64,000 nt of DNA from Magicicada septendecula (taxonomy: Eukaryota > Arthropoda > Insecta > Hemiptera > Cicadidae). Both the position numbers and the translations under genes were made by a program. Below, piece after piece: positions 30,407 through 44,255 of the stretch. The number at the start of each line of letters is the position of its first letter. Position 1 is the first letter of the stretch. Location of the stretch: NCBI GenBank assembly GCA_034769895.1, contig CM068367.1:704786885-704850884 (forward strand), given 5' to 3'. The notes beneath the pieces were generated by a model that saw only the letters and a list, made by a program, of their open reading frames with translations, did no database searches and was not told the origin of the DNA.

Positions 30407-33400
30407 TGTAACGTTCTGGGCTACGTTACAAATCCAGGGAACACATCATAATTGACGCTAGCCAATTATACAGGCTGCCTACGTTGTAACGAACTGAAAT
30501 TAAATTGAACACAAAGAAAAATAATATTTACTCTTTTGATTAGGACACAAGGGGAAGGTATTTCACTGATTTATGCACTCACTTCAATCTGTAATAAGAT
30601 GACATCTCTTTATTAACAAATTATATAAATAGATCCCACAACATAAATTATACTGAAATATTCAAAAAGGTTTTCTGTAAAACAAGGGATCATATTGATC
30701 ATGTTATTTACCTCGGATCCGAGTCTCGTTATATATAGTAAAGAATCTGAATGATACTATGCTCATCTAGGAGCTTGCATGATTACATAAACCATTTGAA
30801 GAATGGTATTATTTCTTTAAGTGATTATAACTTACATTTCAAAATTAACGTTACAACGTATGATTTTCGATACTACAGTTTATATTTCTTAGGTTTTATT
30901 TATTACTTAAAGAAAATTATAGTCTCTTGAAAAAAGTCTCTTTCATCTATAAAAGTTATGTTTTAAATGTACTTAATTCTCGATAGGCAAGCTATCGAGT
31001 CACCTCTACAATAAGCTTTGCTGTCCTCGTCCTGGGGTGTGACTCTTGGGAATTCTGGTAGTCGGTGTAGTCATCTGGGTCGAGTCTCTGGTGATATCTT
31101 ATAGCTGTATTAGTGAGGAGATTGATGTAATGCTGCACGAAGTTGGGTTGATCCACGTAGGTCCTGGTCAGCCGTGTATGGGTTGTAGACGTCCGTATAT
31201 ACAATTTGGCAGGTCACATATCCTCAGGTAGAGTTGTACTGGAGTTTGCATCTTAAGTAGAGACGTCACCTTGTTTACGAGTTCTTAATTTTTCTTATAT
31301 TACTACATTTCTTGAATAAACCTTTTACTACATTTACTACATCATATACACATATAACGATCACTAGCTCCCCACGTTTTTTGTTTAGTGGTAGCTAACC
31401 ATTATTTTAAAGTTTAAATAACTCATTTTTGCAGAGCCCTCGCTTGGAGGTGTTCTGTCTGAACGCCGTATCGTAACTCTTACCTCGATACGACAGGGAC
31501 ATTACAACGAAGCGGAGCGAGTACTCCGCCATAATATAGTTCCAACTTTTATTTAAATAGACATTCTTATAGCAAGATGAAACAAATTATTTAGACTTAT
31601 TTAGTTTACAGGGACTATTTTAACTACTACTGGTGCCTTCAAATTATTAATTACTTACATCACGATTTTCAGGTATTTCTAAGTTACAGACGGTATTTCT
31701 AAGCACGTTGTGTCCGGAATTAAACAGGTCAACGCATGATGATTTACTAAAGGGTTAACTGTAATATTATTAACTTTTTCCAATACGATTTTTTTTATTT
31801 CTTGTTTAGTTAGAATTTCTCAATTTAAATCTCATACTTATTCTGAGTTAGATCAGGGGTATTAGGTTTAATTGTGAGATTTAAAAATACATAATTGCTT
31901 TCTCAGTTTTTTTATTATTTATATCTTTTTTTATTACTAATTAAATCATCACATACTCCGCCGCTTAAAATCGACATTGGGAATTTTAGTAAGGAAAAAT
32001 TCAAAGGTGGGGGACTTGGAGTATGCTTGGTGTTAATGTGTGGAATTTCTCTCCCCCTTTTTCTTTTTCTTTCACATTGTTATTGGTATGTGTTATACAC
32101 ATTTATTTCTTCTCTATAATAAAACAATATACATATATATTTTCTTACATACTACTTTTTTCATGATATAAAATTCACACTTACTATCTACATTTTACAA
32201 TACAAAACTTTTTCTTATGTCTACTACTTAAATCTACTACCGGTTTTTTCTTTGGGTTTTTGTTACTCTCTTCATAGAGTAATTTTCTAAATATTTTGTT
32301 ATTTAGAGGTCATTAAGTACTCATTTGCTTATCTTTTGCTGAACAGGATCTCAGGTTGATCAGGCCTCATTTCCAAATTCTACGATTAACACTTAGCATG
32401 GTTACTGAGGTATAAGATAACTTGTCGACCTAGTATTACCTTTTCTATTTTTGACGATGCTATTTCCTCTTTTCTTCTTATACAATTTTATCTGCGAAAT
32501 ATGTGTTCTCCGTACATATTCTTGAGTCGCAGGTTCGTACAGGGCTACTGTATCTGGAGTTAAGTACTTCTTGATTTGGAAGGACCACACCATCGGTATG
32601 ATAGTTTAGAGGTGGTCTTATCAATTGCACTACTAGTCGGGTGTGTCTTGTACATTACTAAGTCACCGACTTGGTACCTAACTAAATTGTTACTGTTATG
32701 AACGTTTCACTCGTGGTATTTTCTGGATTTCTCTAGGTTCGCTCTTGTAATCGAGTCCGCTTAGGTTGTTTAACTGCGCGGGTGTATCAAATCCACTTTC
32801 GCGTATTGACTTATGCAATTCCGCGACTGTTACATTTGCATGGGGTAGACCATGCAAAAGAGCTTCAAAAGACAGCTCGTCCTTTACTAGTAAATCTGGA
32901 TTATATTGTGCCATTTTTATCTTATTTATAACACATTGAAATTTACTTAAAATTGATTTTACTACACTATACACTTATTACATAGACAATTTTTTTCTTG
33001 GTTAAATCATTTGCATTGTTCACAAGAGAATAATTTCTCTTCTAAGGGAAGGACAAAAATTCCACACACACTTCAATGTAAAGTCAACGATCAGCTGTTC
33101 GCTGTAGGTCACCCTAGTTTATTTAGTAAACAATGGCAAGGTAGTTGTATGCGTGGGAACGCGAGGGTTACATTCAAGTATTGTTCTCTATAACAATAGC
33201 TAAGGCTATCTTTCTCGACCGGTTTCAACTGGGGAAGCCGGTTGTACCAAGAGGTGAATCCGATTCAACGAAACACGCTTTACAAGATACAGGTGTATTA
33301 CGGTAGTAACAGTCCGAGTTTAGTAATTAATTGTCTCACGTTCTACCTTTAATTTTGAAATTATTTTTAATTTTTTGCTAACAAAATTAAGTTACGAATT

Positions 33401-33863
33401 TCTTTACACGTAATTAGCCGAGTCTACTTTAGTCAGGAGTTTATATTATTTTTTTTTTTTACCGTGACGACAGACATACACTTACATAATATGCAGGCAT
33501 ATTCAGGAAACTACAGGTCTTGAATTGTCCCAATATAAACCTGTTAAAGACTGAACAGTTTGACAAGCACTAAAATTCATGTACGTACTTGCATTGGCGT
33601 AATAAAATGATAGTCGGTATTATTTTGCGTATCTTAAACAAATTACATCATACGCAAATTATTACATAATCTAGTACAAAATAAATTCACCTTATGAAAA
33701 TTACTGTTAACATGAAATACAATAACTGAGTGCATAGATCAGCAGAGAGTTATCTATTTTACTACTTAACAATTTTTTTTTTTAATTTAGCAGAGTGGCG
33801 CATTTTTGTTTGCGTCACGATGCTTACAAACCTTTTATATAAATAAGCAAAGTGGCACATTTT
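30407..33863 (-). repeat. Array unit 5
   Basis: Complete unit, 3457 bp. Private changes include CGGTATTTCTAAGCACG (31691), loss of five bases at TTCGCTGTAGG (33098), and CTTACTATC (32180). A changed stop lets the integrase tail run on to 32402. Confidence 0.85.
32696..32914 (-). pseudogene. gag-like start, unit 5
   Basis: Variants Tyr4, Phe16, His21 and Val69. A changed upstream stop leaves the frame open for another 20 codons to 32974; the conserved ATG at 32914 remains the likely original start. Confidence 0.7.
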
Positions 33864-36800
33864 TGTAACGTTCTGGGCTACGTTACAAATCCAGGGAACC
33901 CATCATAATTGACGCTAGCCAATTATACAGGCTGCCTACGTTGTAACGAACTGAAATTAAATTCAACACAAAGAACAATAATATTTACTCTTTTGATTAG
34001 AACACAAGGGGAAGGTATTTCACTGATTTATGCACTCACTTCAATCTGTAATAAGATGACATCTCTTTATTAACAAATTATATAAATAGATCCCATAACA
34101 TAAATTATACTGAAATATTCAAAAAGGTTTTCTGTAAAACAAGGGATCGTATTGATCATGTTATTTACCTCGGATCCGAGTCTCGTTATATATAGTAAAG
34201 AATCTGAATGATACTATGCTCATCTAGGAGCTTGCATGATTACATAAACCATTTGAAGAATGGTATTATTTCTTTAAGTGATTATAACTTACATTTCAAA
34301 ATTAACGTTACAACGTATGATTTTCGATACTACAGTTTATATTTCTTAGGTTTTATTTATTACTTAAAGAAAATTATAGTCTCTTGAAAAAAGTCTCTTT
34401 CATCTATAAAAGTTATGTTTTAAATGTACTTAATTCTCGATAGGCAAGCTATGGAGTCACCTCTACAATAAGCTTTGCTGTCCTCGTCCTGGGGTGTGAC
34501 TCTTGGGAATTCTGGTAGTCGGTGTAGTCATCTGGGTCGAGTCTCTGGTGAATATCTTATAGCTGTATTAGTGAGGAGATTGATGTAATGCTGCACGAAG
34601 TTGGGTTGATCCACGTAGGTCCTGGTCAGCCGTGTATGGGTTGTAGACGTCCGTATATACTATTTGGCAGGTCACATATTCACAGGTAGAGTTGTACTGG
34701 AGTTTGCATCTTAAGTAGAGACGTCACCTTGTTTACGAGTTCTTAATTTTTCTTATATTACTACATTTCTTGAATAAACCTTTTACTACATTTACTACAT
34801 CATATACACATATAACGATCACTAGCTCCCCACGTTTTTTGTTTAGTGCTAGCTAACCATTATTTTAAAGTTTAAATAACTCATTTTTGCAGAGCCCTCG
34901 CTTGGAGGTGTGTACTGTCTGAACGCCGCATCGTAACTCTTACCTCGATACGACAGGGGCATTACAACGAAGCGGAGCGAGTACTCCGCCATAATATAGT
35001 TCCAACTTTTATTTAAATAGACATTCTTATAGCAAGATGAAACAAATTATTTAGACTTATTTAGTTTACAGGGACTATTTTAACTACTACTGGTGCCTTC
35101 AAATTATTAATTACTTACATCACGATTTTCAGGTATTTCTAAGTTACAGACGGTTCGCTAAGCACGTTGTGTCCGGAATTAAACAGGTCAACGCATGATG
35201 ATTTACTAAAGGGTTAACTGTAATATTATTAACTTTTTCCAATACGATTTTTTTTATTTCTTGTTTAGTTAGAATTTCTCAATTTAAATCTCATACTTAT
35301 TCTGAGTTAGATCAGGGGTATTAGGTTTAATTGTGCGAATTAAAAATACATAATTGCTTTCTCAGTTTTTTTATTATTTATATCTTTTTTTATTATTAAT
35401 TAAATCATCACATACTCCGCCGCTTAAAATCGACATTGGGAATTTTAGTAAGGAAAAATTCAAAGGTGGGGGACTCGGAGTATGCTTGGTGTTAATGTGT
35501 GGAATTTCTCTCCCCCTTTTTCTTTTTCTTTCACATTGTTATTGGTATGTGTTATACACATTTATTTCTTCTCTATAATAAAACAATATACATATATATT
35601 TTCTTACATACTACTTTTTTCATGATATAAAATTCACACTTAAGATCTACATTTTAGAACACAAAACTTTTTCTTATGTCTACTACTTAAATCTACTACC
35701 GGTTTTTTCTTTGGGTTTTTGTTACTCTCTTCATAGAGTAATTTTCTAAATATTTTGTTATTTAGAGGTCATTGAGTACTCATTTGCTTATTTTTCGCTG
35801 AACAGGATCTCAGGTTGATCAGGCCTCATTTCCAAATTCTACGATTAACACTTAGCATGGTTACTGAGGTATAAGATAACTTGTCTACCTAGTATTACCT
35901 TTTCTATTTTTGACGATTCTATTTCCTCTTTTCTTCTTATACAATTTTATCTGCGAAATATGTGTTCTCCGTACATATTCTTGAGTCGCAGGTTCGTACA
36001 GGGCTACTGTAACTGGAGTTAAGTACTTCTTGATTTGGAAGGACCACACCATCGGTATGATAGTTTAGAGGTGGTCTTATCAATTGCACTACTAGTCGGG
36101 TGTGTCTTGTACATTACTAAGTCACCGACTTGGTACCTAACTAAATTGTTACTGTTATGGACGTTTCACTCGTGGTAATTTCTGGATTTCTCTAGGTTCG
36201 CTCTTGTAATCGAGTCCGCTTAGGTTGTTTAACTGCGCGGGTGTATCAAATCCACTTTCGCGTATTGACTTATGCAATTCCGCGACTGTTACATTTGCAT
36301 GGGGTAGACCACGCAAAAGAGCTTCATAAGACAGCTCGTCCTTTACTAGTAAATCTGGATTAAATTGTGCCATTTTTTCTTATTTCTAACACATTAAAAT
36401 TTACTTAAAATTGATTTTACTACACTATACACTTATTACATAGACAATTTATTTCTTGGTTAAATCATTTGCATTGTTCACAAGAGAATAATTTCTCTTC
36501 TAAGGGAAGGACAAAAATTCCACACACACTTCAATGTAAAGTCAACGATCAGCTGTTCGCTGGAATGTAGGTCACCCTAGTTTATTTAGTAAACAATGGC
36601 AAGGTAGTTGTATGCGTGGGAACGCGAGGGTTACATTCAAGTATTGTTCTCTATAACAATAGCTAAGGCTATCTTTCTCGACCGGTTTCAACTGGGGAAG
36701 CCAGTTGTACCAAGGGGTGAATCCGATTCAACGAAACACGCTTTACAAGATACAGGTGTATTACGGTAGTAGAGTCCGAGGTTAGTAATTAATTGTCTTA

Positions 36801-37325
36801 CGTTCTACCTTTAATTTTGAAATTATTTTTAATTTTTTGCTAACCAAATTAAGTTACGAATTTCTTTACACGTAATTAACCGAGTCTACTTTAGTCAGGA
36901 GTTTATATTATTTTTTTTTTTTTACCGTGACGACAGACATACACTTACATACTATGCAGGCATATTCAGGAAACTACAGGTCTTGAATTGTCCCAATATA
37001 AACCTGTTAAAGACTGAACAATTTGACAAGCACTAAAATTCATGTACGTACTTGCATTGGCGTAATACAATGATAGTCGGTATTATTTTGCGTATCTTAA
37101 ACAAATTACATCATACGCAAATTATTACATAATCTAGTACAAAATAAATTCACCTTATGAAAATTACTGTTAACATGAAATACAATAACTGAGTGCATAG
37201 ATCAGCAGAGAGTTATCTATTTTACTACTTAACAATTTTTTTTTTAATTTAGCAGAGTGGCGCATTTTTGTTTGCGTCACGATGCTTACAAACCTTTTAT
37301 ATAAATAAGCAAAGTGGCACATTTT
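33864..37325 (-). repeat. Array unit 6 (pairs with unit 11)
   Basis: Shares GCGAATTAAAAA (35336), GGACTCGGAG (35471) and CTTATTTTTCGC with unit 11 at an offset of ~17.32 kb. Left of about 34.21-34.44 kb the match to unit 11 weakens. Confidence 0.85.
36155..36373 (-). pseudogene. gag-like start, unit 6
   Basis: Variants Leu66 and Val69, identical to unit 11. Confidence 0.7.
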
Positions 37326-40300
37326 TGTAACGTTCTGGGCTACGTTACAAATCCAGGGAACCCATCATAATTGACGCTAGCCAATTATACAGGCTGCCTA
37401 CGTTGTAACGAACTGAAATTAAATTCAACACAAAGAACAATAATATTTCCTCTTTTGATTAGAACACAAGGGGAAGGTATTTCACTGATTTATGCACTCA
37501 CTTCAATCTGTAATAAGATGACATCTCTTTATTAACAAATTATATAAATAGATCCCATAACATAAATTATACTGAAATATTCAAAAAGGTTTTCTGTAAA
37601 ACAAGGGATCGTATTGATCATGTTATTTACCTCGGATCCGAGTCTCGTTATATATAGTAAAGACATCTGAATGATACTATGCTCATCTAGGAGCTTGCAT
37701 GATTACATAAACCATTTGAAGAATGGTATTATTTCTTTAAGTGATTATAACTTACATTTCAAAATTAACGTTACAACGTATGATTTTCGATACTACAGTT
37801 TATATTTCTTAGGTTTTATTTATTACTTAAAGAAAATTATAGTCTCTTGAAAAAAGTCTCTTTCATCTATAAAAGTTATGTTTTAAATGTACTTAATTCT
37901 CGATAGGCAAGCTATGGAGTCACCTCTACAATAAGCTTTGCTGTCCTCGTCCTGGGGTGTGACTCTTGGGAATTCTGGTAGTCGGTGTAGTCATCTGGGT
38001 CGAGTCTCTGGTGAATATCTTATAGCTGTATTAGTGAGGAGATTGATGTAATGCTGCACGAAGTTGGGTTGATCCACGTAGGTCCTGGTCAGCCGTGTAT
38101 GGGTTGTAGACGTCCGTATATACAATTTGGCAGGTCACATATTCACAGGTAGAGTTGTACTGGAGTTTGCATCTTAAGTAGAGACGTCACCTTGTTTACG
38201 AGTTCTTAATTTTTCTTATATTACTACATTTCTTGAATAAACCTTTTACTACATTTACTACATCATATACACATATAACGATCACTAGCTGCCCACGTTT
38301 TTTGTTTAGTGGTAGCTAACCATTATTTTAAAGTTTAAATAACTCATTTTTGCAGAGCCCTCGCTTGGAGGTGTGTACTGTCTGAACGCCGCATCGTAAC
38401 TCTTACCTCGATACGACAGGGGCATTACAACGAAGCGGAGCGAGTACTCCGCCATAATATAGTTCCAACTTTTATTTAAATAGACATTCTTATAGCAAGA
38501 TGAAACAAATTATTTAGACTTATTTAGTTTACAGGGACTATTTTAACTACTACTGGTACCTTCAAATTATTAATTACTTACATCACGATTTTCAGGTATT
38601 TCTAAGTTACAGACGGTTCGCTAAGCACGTTGTGTCCGGAATTAAACAGGTCAACGCATGATGATTTACTAAAGGGTTAACTGTAATATTATTAACTTTT
38701 TCCAATACGATTTTTTTTATTTCTTGTTTAGTTAGAATTTCTCAATTTAAATCTCATACTTATTCTGAGTTAGATCAGGGGTATTAGGTTTAATTGTGCG
38801 ATTTAAAAATACATAATTGCTTTCTCAGTTTTTTTATTATTTATATCTTTTTTTATTATTAATTAAATCATCACATACTCCGCCGCTTAAAATCGACATT
38901 GGGAATTTTAGTAAGGAAAAATTCAAAGGTGGGGGACTTGGAGTATGCTTGGTGTTAATGTGTGGAATTTCTCTCCCCCTTTTTCTTTTTCTTTCACATT
39001 GTTATTGGTATGTGTTATACACATTTATTTCTTCTCTATAATAAAACAATATACATATATATTTTCTTACATACTACTTTTTTCATGATATAAAATTCAC
39101 ACTTAAGATCTACATTTTAGAACACAAAACTTTTTCTTATGTCTACTACTTAAATCTACTACCGGTTTTTTCTTTGGGTTTTTGTTACTCTCTTCATAGA
39201 GTAATTTTCTAAATATTTTGTTATTTAGAGGTCATTGAGTACTCATTTGCTTATCTTTCGCTGAACAGGATCTCAGGTTGATCAGGCCTCATTTCCAAAT
39301 TCTACGATTAACACTTAGCATGGTTACTGAGGTATAAGATAACTTGTCTACCTAGTATTACTTTTCTATTTTTGACGATGCTATTTCCTCTTTTCTTCTT
39401 ATACAATTTTATCTGCGAAATATGTGTTCTCCGTACATATTCTTGAGTCGCAGGTTCGTACAGGGCTACTGTAACTGGAGTTAAGTACTTCTTGATTTGG
39501 AAGGACCACACCATCGGTATGATAGTTTAGAGGTGGTCTTATCAATTGCACTACTAGTCGGGTGTGTCTTGTACATTACTAAGTCACCGACTTGGTACCT
39601 AACTAAATTGTTACTGTTATGGACGTTTCTCTCGTGGTATTTTCTGGATTTCTCTAGGTTCGCTCTTGTAATCGAGTCCGCTTAGGTTGTTTAACTGCGC
39701 GGGTGTATCAAATCCACTTTCGCGTATTGACTTATGCAATTCCGCGACTGTTACATTTGCATGGGGTAGACCACGCAAAAGAGCTTCATAAGACAGCTCG
39801 TCCTTTACTAGTAAATCTGGATTAAATTGTGCCATTTTTATCTTATTTCTAACACATTAAAATTTACTTAAAATTGATTTTACTACACTATACACTTATT
39901 ACATAGACAATTTATTTCTTGGTTAAATCATTTGCATAGTTCACAAGAGAATAATTTCTCTTCTAAGGGAAGGACAAAAATTCCACACACACTTCAATGT
40001 AAAGTCAACGATCAGCTGTTCGCTGGAATGTAGGTCACCCTAGTTTATTTAGTAAACAATGGCAAGGTAGTTGTATGCGTGGGAACGCGAGGGTTACATT
40101 CAAGTATTGTTCTCTATAACAATAGCTAAGGCTATCTTTCTCGACCGGTTTCAACTGGGGAAGCCAGTTGTACCAAGGGGTGAATCCGATTCAACGAAAC
40201 ACGCTTTACAAGATACAGGTGTATTACGGTAGTAGAGTCCGAGGTTAGTAATTAATTGTCTTACGTTCTACCTTTAATTTTGAAATTATTTTTAATTTTT

Positions 40301-40789
40301 TGCTAACCAAATTAAGTTACGAATTTCTTTACACGTAATTAACCGAGTCTACTTTTGTCAGGAGTTTATATTATTTTTTTTTTTTTTACCGTGACGACAG
40401 ACATACACTTACATACTATGCAGGCATATTCAGGAAACTACAGGTCTTGAATTGTCCCAATATAAACCTGTTAAAGACTGAACAATTTGACAAGCACTAA
40501 AATTCATGTACGTACTTGCATTGGCGTAATACAATGATAGTCGGTATTATTTTGCGTATCTTAAACAAATTACATCATACGCAAATTATTACATAATCTA
40601 GTACAAAATAAATTCACCTTATGAAAATTACTGTTAACATGAAATACAATAACTGAGTGCATAGATCAGCAGAGAGTTATCTATTTTACTACTTAACAAT
40701 TTTTTTTTTAATTTAGCAGAGTGGCGCATTTTTGTTTGCGTCACGATGCTTACAAACCTTTTATATAAATAAGCAAAGTGGCACATTTT
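37326..40789 (-). repeat. Array unit 7 (pairs with unit 12)
   Basis: Shares AGCTGCCCACG (38288) and GGTACCTTC with unit 12. It has a private one-base loss (TATTACTTTTC, 39355) that extends the short integrase-tail frame. Confidence 0.85.
39617..39835 (-). pseudogene. gag-like start, unit 7
   Basis: Consensus form of the central array (Phe4, Gly41, Ile66, Pro72). Confidence 0.7.
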
Positions 40790-43700
40790 TGTAACGTTCT
40801 GGGCTACGTTACAAATCCAGGGAACCCATCATAATTGACGCTAGCCAATTATACAGGCTGCCTACGTTGTAACGAACTGAAATTAAATTCAACACAAAGA
40901 ACAATAATATTTCCTCTTTTGATTAGAACACAAGGGGAAGGTATTTCACTGATTTATGCACTCACTTCAATCTGTAATAAGATGACATCTCTTTATTAAC
41001 AAATTATATAAATAGATCCCATAACATAAATTATACTGAAATATTCAAAAAGGTTTTCTGTAAAACAAGGGATCGTATTGATCATGTTATTTACCTCGGA
41101 TCCGAGTCTCGTTATATATAGTAAAGACATCTGAATGATACTATGCTCATCTAGGAGCTTGCATGATTACATAAACCATTTGAAGAATGGTATTATTTAT
41201 TTTAATTGATTATAACTTACATTTCAAAATTAACGTTACAACGTATGATTTTCGATACTACAGTTTATATTTCTTAGGTTTTATTTATTACTTAAAGAAA
41301 ATTATAGTCTCTTGAAAAAAGTCTCTTTCATCTATAAAATTTATGTTTTAAATGTACTTAATTCTCGATAGGCAAGCTATGGAGTCACCTCTTCAATAAG
41401 CTTTGCTGTCCTCGTCCTGGGGTGTGACTCTTGGGAATTCTGGTAGTCGGTGTAGTCATCTGGGTCGAGTCTCTGGTGAATATCTTATAGCTGTATTAGT
41501 GAGGAGATTGATGTAATGCTGCACGAAGTTGGGTTGATCCACGTAGGTCCTGGTCAGCCGTGTATGGGTTGTAGACGTCCGTATATACAATTTGGCAGGT
41601 CACATATTCACAGGTAGAGTTGTACTGGAGTTTGCATCTTAAGTAGAGACGTCACCTTGTTTACGAGTTCTTAATTTTTCTTATATTACTACATTTCTTG
41701 AATAAACCTTTTACTACATTTACTACATCATATACACATATAACGATCACTAGCTCCCCACGTTTTTTGTTTAGTGCTAGCTAACCATTATTTTAAAGTT
41801 TAAATAACTCATTTTTGCAGAGCCCTCGCTTGGAGGTGTGTACTGTCTGAACGCCGCATCGTAACTCTTACCTCGATACGACAGGGGCATTACAACGAAG
41901 CGGAGCGAGTACTCCGCCATAATATAGTTCCAACTTTTATTTAAATAGACATTTTTATAGCAAGATGAAACAAATTATTTAGACTTATTTAGTTTACAGG
42001 GACTATTTTAACTACTACTGGTACCTTCAAATTATTAATTACTTACATCACGATTTTCAGGTATTTCTAAGTTACAGACGGTTCGCTAAGCACGTTGTGT
42101 CCGGAATTAAACAGGTCAACGCATGATGATTTACTAAAGGGTTAACTGTAATATTATTAACTTTTTCCAATACGATTTTTTTTATTTCTTGTTTAGTTAG
42201 AATTTCTCAATTTAAATCTCATACTTATTCTGAGTTAGATCAGGGGTATTAGGTTTAATTGTGCGATTTAAAAATACATAATTGCTTTCTCAGTTTTTTA
42301 TTATTTATATCTTTTTTTATTATTAATTAAATCATCACATACTCCGCCGCTTAAAATCGACATTGGGAATTTAGTAAGGAAAAATTCAAAGGTGGGGGAC
42401 TTGGAGTATGCTTGGTGTTAATGTGTGGAATTTCTCTCCCCCTTTTTCTTTTTCTTTCACATTGTTATTGGTATGTGTTATACACATTTATTTCTTCTCT
42501 ATAATAACACAATATACATATATATTTTCTTACATACTACTTTTTTCATGATATAAAATTCACACTTAAGATCTACATTTTAGAACACAAAACTTTTTCT
42601 TATGTCTACTACTTAAATCTACTACCGGTTTTTTCTTTGGGTTTTTGTTACTCTCTTCATAGAGTAATTTTCTAAATATTTTGTTATTTAGAGGTCATTG
42701 AGTACTCATTTGCTTATCTTTCGCTGAACAGGATCTCAGGTTGATCAGGCCTCATTTCCAAATTCTACGATTAACACTTAGCATGGTTACTGAGGTATAA
42801 GATAACTTGTCTACCTAGTATTACCTTTTCTATTTTTGACGATGCTATTTCCTCTTTTCTTCTTATACAATTTTATCTGCGAAATATGTGTTCTCCGTAC
42901 ATATTCTTGAGTCGCAGGTTCGTACAGGGCTACTGTAACTGGAGTTAAGTACTTCTTGATTTGGAAGGACCACACCATCGGTATGATAGTTTAGAGGTGG
43001 TCTTATCAATTGCACTACTAGTCGGGTGTGTCTTGTACATTACTAAGTCACCGACTTGGTACCTAACTAAATTGTTACTGTTATGGACGTTTCTCTCGTG
43101 GTATTTTCTGGATTTCTCTAGGTTCGCTCTTGTAATCGAGTCCGCTTAGGTTGTTTAACTGCGCGGGTGTATCAAATCCACTTTCGCGTATTGACTTATG
43201 CAATTCCGCGACTGTTACATTTGCATGGGGTAGACCACGCAAAAGAGCTTCATAAGACAGCTCGTCCTTTACTAGTAAATCTGGATTAAATTGTGCCATT
43301 TTTATCTTATTTCTAACACATTAAAATTTACTTAAAATTGATTTTACTACACTATACACTTATTACATAGACAATTTATTTCTTGGTTAAATCATTTGCA
43401 TAGTTCACAAGAGAATAATTTCTCTTCTAAGGGAAGGACAAAAATTCCACACACACTTCAATGTAAAGTCAACGATCAGCTGTTCGCTGGAATGTAGGTC
43501 ACCCTAGTTTATTTAGTAAACAATGGCAAGGTAGTTGTATGCGTGGGAACGCGAGGGTTACATTCAAGTATTGTTCTCTATAACAATAGCTAAGGCTATC
43601 TTTCTCGACCGGTTTCAACTGGGGAAGCCAGTTGTACCAAGGGGTGAATCCGATTCAACGAAACACGCTTTACAAGATACAGGTGTATTACGGTAGTAGA

Positions 43701-44255
43701 GTCCGAGTTTAGTAATTAATTGTCTTACGTTCTACCTTTAATTTTGAAATTATTTTTAATTTTTTGCTAACAAAATTAAGTTACGAATTTCTTTACACGT
43801 AATTAACCGAGTCTACTTTAGTCAGGAGTTTATATTATTATTTTTTTTTTTTTACCGTGACGACAGACATACACTTACATACTATGCAGGCATATTCAGG
43901 AAACTACAGGTCTTGAATTGTCCCAATATAAACCTGTTAAAGACTGAACAGTTTGACAAGCACTAAAATTCATGTACGTACTTGCATTGGCGTAATACAA
44001 TGATAGTCGGTATTATTTTGCTTATCTTAAACAAATTACATCATACGCAAATTATTACATAATCTAGTACAAAATAAATTCACCTTATGAAAATTACTGT
44101 TAACATGAAATACAATAACTGAGTGCATAGATCAGCAGAGAGTTATCTATTTTACTACTTAACAATTTTTTTTTTAATTTAGCAGAGTGGCGCATTTTTG
44201 TTTGCGTCACGATGCTTACAAACCTTTTATATAAATAAGCAAAGTGGCACATTTT
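40790..44255 (-). repeat. Array unit 8 (pairs with unit 13)
   Basis: Shares GGGAATTTAGTAAGG (one base shorter, 42365), AATAACACAAT (~42503), ACATTTTTATAGC (41949) and TTTTGCTTATC (44017) with unit 13. Private: TTATTTATTTTAATTG (41193). Confidence 0.85.
43081..43299 (-). pseudogene. gag-like start, unit 8
   Basis: Protein identical to unit 7. Confidence 0.7.

Noticed and set aside
30992..31204. 70-codon minus-strand ORF in unit 5 (begins MYIRTSTTHTRL)
   Set aside because: It is open only because of a private one-base deletion (GGTGATATC); other units have a broken frame.
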